Source: Alkalihalobacillus deserti (lineage in GTDB: Bacteria > Bacillota > Bacilli > Bacillales > Bacillaceae_D). Taken from it: a DNA stretch of 64,000 nt. This document shows, piece by piece, positions 63,875 to 64,000 of the stretch. The notes below the pieces were generated by a model. That model worked only from the letters and a program-made list of their open reading frames with translations. It was not told the DNA's origin and made no database searches. Each line of letters opens with the position of its first letter. Position 1 is the first letter of the stretch. Both the position numbers and the translations under genes were made by a program. The DNA lies in the NCBI RefSeq assembly GCF_020734105.1, contig NZ_JAJAFR010000014.1, positions 34,837-98,836 of the forward strand, read 5' to 3'.

Positions 63875-63965
63875 TGGCGGAGAAGGAGGGATTTGAACCC
63901 TCGCGCCGCGTAAACGACCTACACCCTTAGCAGGGGCGCCCCTTCAGCCACTTGGGTACTTCTCC
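63875..63965 (-). tRNA. tRNA-Ser (anticodon GCU)
   Basis: GGAGAAG acceptor with CTTCTCC, anticodon loop CTGCTAAGG (GCU), long variable arm TAGGTCGTTTACGCGGC, T arm GAGGGTTCAAATCCCTC, CCA encoded. Confidence 0.97.
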
Positions 63966-63966
63966 A

Positions 63967-64000
63967 TGGCTCCACAGGTAGGACTCGAACCTACGACCGA
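63967..64000 (-). tRNA. tRNA-Asn, 3' part only
   Basis: The minus-strand end GGTTCGAGTCC, CTGTGGA and encoded GCCA is the T arm and acceptor of a tRNA; the TCGGTCG stretch before it and the order Asn-Ser-Glu known from Bacillus clusters suggest tRNA-Asn. The anticodon lies outside the window. Confidence 0.7.

Overview
This window comes from the chromosome of a low-GC, endospore-forming Bacillaceae, most likely an alkaliphilic or otherwise extremophilic lineage of the Alkalihalobacillus/Halalkalibacter type. The evidence is the sporulation block (spo0A, spoIVB, all of spoIIIA, splB), a gene order close to the B. subtilis yqi-yqh-yqg region, a B12-dependent ribonucleotide reductase, and above all an OLE RNA with its partner gene oapA between ispA and dxs. 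OLE RNA is known mainly from extremophilic Firmicutes.

Layout, left to right; most genes are on the minus strand. 1-1.2 kb: a zinc-uptake lipoprotein (ZnuA/AdcA type) with a His/Glu minisatellite and two Zur boxes. 1.8-9.9 kb: branched-chain keto acid catabolism (bcd, lpdV, bkdAA, bkdAB, bkdB) behind a sigma-54 promoter, with its activator bkdR upstream; ptb and buk are missing. 10.5-13.1 kb: an overlapping SteA-like, GT2 and MraY-like envelope cassette. 13.2-28.5 kb: spo0A, spoIVB, recN, argR, tlyA, dxs, oapA, OLE RNA, ispA, xseBA, folD, nusB and yqhY. 28.5-30.4 kb: accC and accB. 31.4-37.3 kb: spoIIIAA to AH and yqhV. 37.5-44.3 kb: efp, pepP, yqhR, a broken yqhQ, yqhP, yqhO, mntR, splB. 44.5-48.4 kb: nrdJ with two NrdR boxes, and a D-amino acid aminotransferase. 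48.4-57.9 kb: lipM, yqhL, the glycine cleavage operon under a tandem glycine riboswitch, an SNF2 helicase pair, yqgX. 58-61.8 kb: small conserved proteins, a cysteine-bearing HTH regulator, and a comG operon that starts at comGC. 62-64 kb: yidD, a decayed IS1182-family element, and the 3' end of a tRNA operon (Asn, Ser, Glu, Lys, Leu).

How genes work together: bcd deaminates Leu/Ile/Val and the BKD complex turns the keto acids into branched acyl-CoAs, primers for branched-chain membrane lipids; AccBC supplies malonyl-CoA for the same pathway. Dxs and IspA make isoprenoid precursors. Spo0A starts sporulation, SpoIVB signals between compartments, and the SpoIIIA proteins form the mother cell-forespore channel.

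The least ordinary content is (i) the OLE RNA/OapA locus; (ii) a family of structured intergenic repeats at about 15.7, 30.6, 33.5 and 41.4 kb, including tandem copies inside the spoIIIA operon and one copy with clear 8-bp target duplications; (iii) spoIIIAD and comGE, which seem to lack a standard start codon; (iv) a comG operon without comGA/comGB; (v) an IS inserted in the tRNA operon terminator with that terminator duplicated on both sides. All product names come from reading motifs and gene order; no database search was possible.
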